The translations under genes were made by a program, and so were the position numbers. Source: Fimbriimonadales bacterium (lineage in GTDB: Bacteria; Armatimonadota; Fimbriimonadia; Fimbriimonadales; GBS-DC). From it: DNA of 8,254 nucleotides. Below, one piece after another: positions 5,023 to 8,254 of this stretch; the first letter of the stretch is position 1; each line of letters starts with the position of its first letter. A model generated the notes under the pieces. The model was given only the letters and a program-made list of their open reading frames with translations, did not search any database and was not told the origin of the DNA. The stretch lies in the NCBI GenBank assembly GCA_026416065.1, contig JAOAFW010000304.1, forward strand, positions 1 through 8,254, given 5' to 3'.

Positions 5023-6327
5023 TTGGAGAGCTACAAAATCGCAGGTGGAACGCCTCTCAGAGGCACAGTGACAATCAGCGGCAGCAAGAACGCAGCGTTG
5101 GCATTGATGGCAGGCGCGCTCTTAATAGAAGGGGAAGTCATCCTGCACAACACGCCTCAGATTGAGGATGTGTTCACGATGGTTGCCCTGTTAGAGGGGT
5201 TGGGTGTGCAAGCGTCATGGCAGGGCAATACACTCTACCTGGATACACGCTGTCTGCGCCACGCGGAGCCGAATCCGCAGCTGGTCAATCGTATGCGCGC
5301 CTCGTTCTACATTTTCGGTCCGTTGCTCGCACGACTGGGCTACGCAAAGATGCCTCACCCTGGCGGATGCCAGATTGGCAGTCGCCCTGTAAACTTCCAC
5401 ATCAACGGGCTGCGCGCGCTGGGCGCGACCATCCACGAAAACGGGAGCAACACGTACACCGCGCAGACGCTGGGGCTAACAGGCGCGCGAATCTATCTCG
5501 ATATCCCCAGCGCGGGTGCAACGCAACAGATTATGACCGCCGCTGTGTATGCCAGTGGGCTGACGATTATCGAGAACGCTGCGATGGAACCTGAGGTGGT
5601 GAACCTCGCCAACTTTCTCAACGCCGCAGGCGCACGGATAGAGGGCGCAGGCGCCAGCACCGTCTATATTCAGGGACCAGCGAAACTCCACAGCCGGGTC
5701 GAGTTTTCTGTGATTCCCGACCGATTGGAAGCGGGTACTTTCGCACTGGCAGCGGCGATTACGCACGGCGAGGTCGCCCTCGAAAAAGTAATGCCTGAAC
5801 ATCTCCACGCGCTTTTAGCCAAGCTGCGCGAGGCGGGCGTGCAAGTACAGGAAACTGAAGACAGTATCATGGTGCGGGCAACCGAACGCCCCAAACCCCT
5901 TGACATCCGCACGATGCCCTATCCGGGCTTCCCGACCGATTTGCAGCAACCGATGTGCGCGTTCTTGACCCTTGCCGATGGGGCGTCCAAAGTGCTGGAG
6001 ACCATCTACGAGAATCGCACGCAACATGTGCCTGAACTGCAAAAAATGGGTGCGGACATCGTCGCGGAGGGACGCACTATCCTTATTCGCGGAGTGGGGA
6101 AACTCAAGGGCGCGCGGGTGCGTGCGACTGACCTTCGAGGGGGCGCGGCGCTCGTGGTGGCTGCCCTCGCCGCGCAGGGCGAAACCACCGTAGAGGAAAT
6201 CGTTCATATCGATCGTGGTTACGAGCGGCTCGGGCAGAAACTCCAGTCGCTGGGTGCGCATATCGAGCGCGTCCAGCCGTATGCCCTTGCGGCAACCTTT
6301 GCCGAGGAGGTACAACAGACCCCGTGA
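5023..6327 (+). CDS. murA: UDP-N-acetylglucosamine 1-carboxyvinyltransferase (MurA)
   Basis: MurA transfers enolpyruvate from PEP to the 3'-OH of UDP-GlcNAc, the first committed step of peptidoglycan synthesis, in the cytoplasm. The 434-residue length is normal. Catalytic landmarks are all present: Lys22-Asn23 in SGSKNAAL; Cys116 in GGCQIGSRPVNFHI (E. coli Cys115), the PEP-binding and fosfomycin-target cysteine; Asp306 in PGFPTDLQ (E. coli Asp305); and Arg398 in HIDRGYERL near the C-terminus. Keeping Cys rather than Asp at 116 predicts fosfomycin sensitivity of the enzyme itself, by family knowledge. The start is a TTG at 5023, ten bases after a strong AAGGAGG (5006-5012); homology begins at residue 4, and there is no in-frame ATG nearby. 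The gene overlaps mreB by four bases (GTGA), so the two are almost surely cotranscribed. Confidence 0.97.
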   Translation: MESYKIAGGTPLRGTVTISGSKNAALALMAGALLIEGEVILHNTPQIEDVFTMVALLEGLGVQASWQGNTLYLDTRCLRHAEPNPQLVNRMRASFYIFGPLLARLGYAKMPHPGGCQIGSRPVNFHINGLRALGATIHENGSNTYTAQTLGLTGARIYLDIPSAGATQQIMTAAVYASGLTIIENAAMEPEVVNLANFLNAAGARIEGAGASTVYIQGPAKLHSRVEFSVIPDRLEAGTFALAAAITHGEVALEKVMPEHLHALLAKLREAGVQVQETEDSIMVRATERPKPLDIRTMPYPGFPTDLQQPMCAFLTLADGASKVLETIYENRTQHVPELQKMGADIVAEGRTILIRGVGKLKGARVRATDLRGGAALVVAALAAQGETTVEEIVHIDRGYERLGQKLQSLGAHIERVQPYALAATFAEEVQQTP

Positions 6328-7337
6328 GTATGTTTCGGCTCCACACGGAACTGGGCGTAGACTTAGGCACAGCGAATCTGCTGGTGTATCAGCGGGGGCG
6401 CGGAATCGTGTTGCGTGAGCCGTCGGTCGTCGCCATCTCGCAGCCTGCAGGCAAAGTGCTGGCGGTGGGCGAAGAGGCGCGCCTGATGCTCGGGCGCACG
6501 CCGGGCAATATCACCGCCGTCAAGCCCCTTGTGAACGGCGTAATCGCCGATTACACAATCACGCTGGAGATGCTGCGCTATGTGATTAATAAGATTCTCG
6601 GCAAGCGACGGTTGTTCGCGCCGCGCATGCTGGTGTGCGTGCCCTCCAGCGCGACCGATGTGGAGCGACGCGCGGTCATCCAAGCCGCCAAAGAAGCCGG
6701 CGCGGGCGAGGTTCACCTGATTGAAGAACCGATGGCAGCCGCCATCGGCGCAGGACTGCCCATCAGCCAGCCAGGCGGCAACATGGTAGTGGACATCGGT
6801 GGCGGTACGACCGACATCGCCGTCATCTCGCTGGGCGGTATCGTCATCAGCCGCAGCATTCGTGTCGCGGGCAACAAACTCGACGAAGCGATCATGCGCC
6901 ATGTGCGCCACGCCTACAACCTGATGATCGGTGAGCGCACTGCTGAAGAGATCAAGATTCGCATTGGCTCTGCCTACCCGCTCCCGCAAGAGTTGACAAT
7001 GGAAGTGCGTGGGCGCGATCTTGTGGAAGGATTGCCCCGAACGGTTGTCATCCATTCCGATGAGATTCGTGAGTCGCTGACAGAGCCGGTGAACCAGATA
7101 GTGGAGAAAGTACGCTCCGTTTTGGAAGAGACCCCCCCTGAACTCGCCTCCGATATTATCGAGCGCGGTATCGTGTTGACAGGCGGCGGCGCACTGCTCC
7201 GTGGGTTCGATAAACTCCTGCAGCACGCCACGGGCATCCCCGTCTATGTCGCCGAAGATCCGCTCTCTTGCGTGGCGATCGGCACCGGGCGCGCCCTGGA
7301 AGAGATGGACGCCATCGTCAAGGCGGCAGCGCAGTAA
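6324..7337 (+). CDS. mreB: Rod-shape determining protein MreB (bacterial actin)
   Basis: MreB is the membrane-associated bacterial actin that guides the elongation machinery (RodA, PBP2, MreC/D). The 337-residue protein shows the actin-fold ATP-binding motifs: phosphate 1, DLGTANLLVY (13-22); IEEPMAAAIGAG (133-144); phosphate 2, VDIGGGTTDIAVISLGG (156-172); and the adenosine motif LTGGGALLRG (285-294). Length and spacing are those of MreB/Mbl rather than FtsA or DnaK. A short hydrophobic N-terminus (MSMFRLH) could help membrane binding. The GTG at 6324 is preferred over the ATG at 6330 because it overlaps the murA stop and lies nearer the GGAGGT at 6306-6311 (12 bases). mreC and mreD do not follow; the next gene is convergent rsmA. 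A specific MreB versus Mbl assignment cannot be made here. Confidence 0.96.
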   Translation: MSMFRLHTELGVDLGTANLLVYQRGRGIVLREPSVVAISQPAGKVLAVGEEARLMLGRTPGNITAVKPLVNGVIADYTITLEMLRYVINKILGKRRLFAPRMLVCVPSSATDVERRAVIQAAKEAGAGEVHLIEEPMAAAIGAGLPISQPGGNMVVDIGGGTTDIAVISLGGIVISRSIRVAGNKLDEAIMRHVRHAYNLMIGERTAEEIKIRIGSAYPLPQELTMEVRGRDLVEGLPRTVVIHSDEIRESLTEPVNQIVEKVRSVLEETPPELASDIIERGIVLTGGGALLRGFDKLLQHATGIPVYVAEDPLSCVAIGTGRALEEMDAIVKAAAQ

Positions 7338-7374
7338 CGAGCTGACAACTGCTGGAGATGCGAGACAGACAAAT

Positions 7375-7551
7375 TTAACCCCCCGCGATCGCACGCTCCA
7401 CCACGCGAAGTATCCCGATGTCCCATCCTTCGCTTGGCTGTCCCCACACAACCGGAACACGGCTTCCGGCAAGTCGGCGTCGTGAGTGAGGTCGTCTGCG
7501 TCCGTGTTCCTTGTGGTACCACACACCCTTATCAAGATGACTTGGTTTCAC
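7375..7551 (-). CDS. Doubtful small ORF overlapping the rsmA stop
   Basis: On the minus strand a GTG at 7551-7549 overlaps the rsmA stop in a GTGA arrangement and opens a 58-codon frame ending in TAA at 7377-7375. A possible ribosome-binding site, AGGTGG, lies in the rsmA 3' end at about 7563-7558. The product begins VKPSHLDKGVWYHKEHG, has an Arg-rich middle (RRRPHSRRR) and ends GWDIGILRVVERAIAGG, which looks more protein-like. I recognise no family. The alternative is that this is non-coding spacer whose G+C content keeps several frames open. The GTGA coupling and a sensible stop are the only positive evidence. Confidence 0.2.
   Translation of the reverse strand: MKPSHLDKGVWYHKEHGRRRPHSRRRLAGSRVPVVWGQPSEGWDIGILRVVERAIAGG
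7452..7469. repeat. Small hairpin in the mreB-rsmA gap
   Basis: CCGGAA (7452-7457) and TTCCGG (7464-7469) form a 6-bp stem with a 6-nt loop, between the convergent mreB and rsmA genes. No T-run follows on either strand, so it is a poor intrinsic terminator. It is the only compact G+C hairpin I see in the gap. Confidence 0.4.
7512..7523. repeat. Perfect 12-bp palindrome near the rsmA 3' end
   Basis: TGTGGTACCACA equals its own reverse complement. It lies 25 bp beyond the rsmA stop, in the convergent gap. It may be a protein-binding site or chance; no second copy is visible in the window. Confidence 0.4.
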
Positions 7552-8254
7552 CGCTCCACCTCAGGATACAGCGTGCGCACGGTTTCTTGCGCGAGCGCCA
7601 GCCACTGTTCCAGTCCCAGATCTTCAGCACGGGTGGATGTGGGGATCCCTGCACGACGCAAAATCGCGCTGGCGCGGTCGGCGTCATCAAAGAGGGCGGT
7701 AAGCGCGTTGCGCAGAGTTTTTCGGCGTTTACCAAAGCCAGCCCGCGTGAGTTTGAAAAACCACTTCTGCTCCCGCGGCGGCAGGCGGTCAGGCACAGGC
7801 GTCAGACGCACGATTGCCGAGTCCACCTCCGGCTGCGGATAGAATGCGGTGTTCGGCACGCGCCCCAGATATTCTGCGCCTGTGTGATACTGCACAAATA
7901 GGCTCAACGCCCCATACGCCGTGCTGCCCGGCTTCGCTACCAGTCGTTCTGCCACCTCTTTCTGCACTGTCAGCACAATCAGCGGAATATGCTCCTTGTA
8001 TTTCAACAGATGTTCCAGCAGCGGTGAGGTGATGGAGTAGGGGATATTTGCCACGACTTTCGCCTGCGGCTCGCCGCGTAGCAGTTCGGGCACAGGCTGG
8101 CTGAGCGCGTTTGCTTGAATCAGGATAGTGTTGGAAATTCCTTGCTCTTCAATCACGGTTTGCAGGATCGCCACCAGGCGTGCATCCACCTCGACGGCAA
8201 TTACTTGGCGCACACGCTCCGCCATCAGCAGTGTGAGCGCGCCCAGCCCCGGAC
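7548..8254 (-). CDS. rsmA: 16S rRNA dimethyladenosine transferase RsmA (KsgA), 5'-truncated by the window edge
   Basis: RsmA uses S-adenosylmethionine to dimethylate two adjacent adenines (1518 and 1519, E. coli numbering) near the 3' end of 16S rRNA during small-subunit maturation. The frame stays open upstream of the ATG at 8225 to the window edge, reading PGLGALTLLMAE, which is SAM motif I; the true start is therefore outside. The visible 235 residues lack only about 40 N-terminal ones of a usual 260-290. Other motifs are VIAVEVDARL (motif II, with the acidic residue that binds the SAM ribose), VVANIPYSITSPLL (motif IV, NIPY, the target-adenine site) and FYPQPEVDSAIVRL. The C-terminal helical domain contains FGKRRKTLRNAL. 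Motif III reads QANAL where QDAL or GDAL is usual. The gene ends convergent to mreB, 210 bp away. Confidence 0.95.
   Translation of the reverse strand, partial: PGLGALTLLMAERVRQVIAVEVDARLVAILQTVIEEQGISNTILIQANALSQPVPELLRGEPQAKVVANIPYSITSPLLEHLLKYKEHIPLIVLTVQKEVAERLVAKPGSTAYGALSLFVQYHTGAEYLGRVPNTAFYPQPEVDSAIVRLTPVPDRLPPREQKWFFKLTRAGFGKRRKTLRNALTALFDDADRASAILRRAGIPTSTRAEDLGLEQWLALAQETVRTLYPEVER

Noticed and set aside
6363..7535. Long minus-strand ORF (390 codons) antisense to mreB
   Set aside because: It mirrors mreB almost throughout, and its His/Asp/Gly-rich product looks like the antisense of G+C-rich codons. There is no family match or ribosome-binding site. Length alone is weak evidence at this base composition.
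7434..7901. Plus-strand 155-codon ORF through the gap and antisense to rsmA
   Set aside because: Most of it is antisense to rsmA, whose motifs are clear. The translation shows no recognisable domain.
1..8254. CRISPR array, tRNA, phage, toxin-antitoxin or defence cassette
   Set aside because: I saw no regularly spaced repeats, cloverleaf, integrase or paired small genes. The recognised genes are all core cell-envelope, RNA or metabolic genes.

Overview
The window reads as a chromosomal segment of a diderm bacterium of medium-high G+C. The best guess for its phylum is Armatimonadota. Three things point there: a prepilin-type protein of the DUF1559 kind whose N-terminus (GFTLIELLVVIAIIAILAAI, then FPVFAQAREKAR) is a hallmark of Armatimonadota and Planctomycetes; an outer-membrane porin with an N-terminal SLH domain, known from Armatimonadota, Deinococcus-Thermus, Cyanobacteria and Negativicutes but not typical of Planctomycetes; and a long, Bacillus-like SRP RNA with an Alu domain. 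This placement is inference; no 16S or ribosomal marker is present.

Layout from left to right. (1) 2-730 (+): the C-terminal two thirds of a Gfo/Idh/MocA oxidoreductase, cut by the window edge. (2) About 744-1020 (+): the SRP RNA gene (ffs, large type), filling the gap before a convergent gene. (3) 1020-1922 (-): a TIGR01777-family NAD(P)-binding epimerase-like protein. (4) A divergent 113-bp intergenic region, then 2036-3943 (+): an SLH-domain porin with a coiled-coil stalk. (5) 3944-4083: two inverted repeats and an extended -10 promoter. (6) 4084-4914 (+): a prepilin-like protein with its own promoter and terminator. (7) 4941-4980: an intrinsic terminator whose 3' arm runs into a TATAAT box. 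(8) 5023-6327 and 6324-7337 (+): murA and mreB, overlapping by GTGA. (9) 7338-7547: a 210-bp convergent gap, with a doubtful 58-codon ORF on the minus strand. (10) 7548-8254 (-): rsmA (ksgA), missing its N-terminus at the window edge.

The functional theme is the cell envelope. MurA makes the first committed peptidoglycan precursor, MreB organises elongation-phase wall synthesis, and the SLH porin probably bridges the outer membrane to the wall. The SRP RNA serves membrane-protein targeting, and RsmA matures the small ribosomal subunit. Every protein gene except the doubtful small ORF belongs to a recognisable family. I found no CRISPR array, transposase, tRNA, phage gene or defence cassette, and no convincing sign of an undescribed multi-gene system. 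The most useful leads are regulatory and structural: the terminator/promoter overlap before murA, the very short prepilin leader, the hairpin region after the porin, the lipobox-like cysteine in the porin signal peptide, and the unassigned mreB-rsmA gap.
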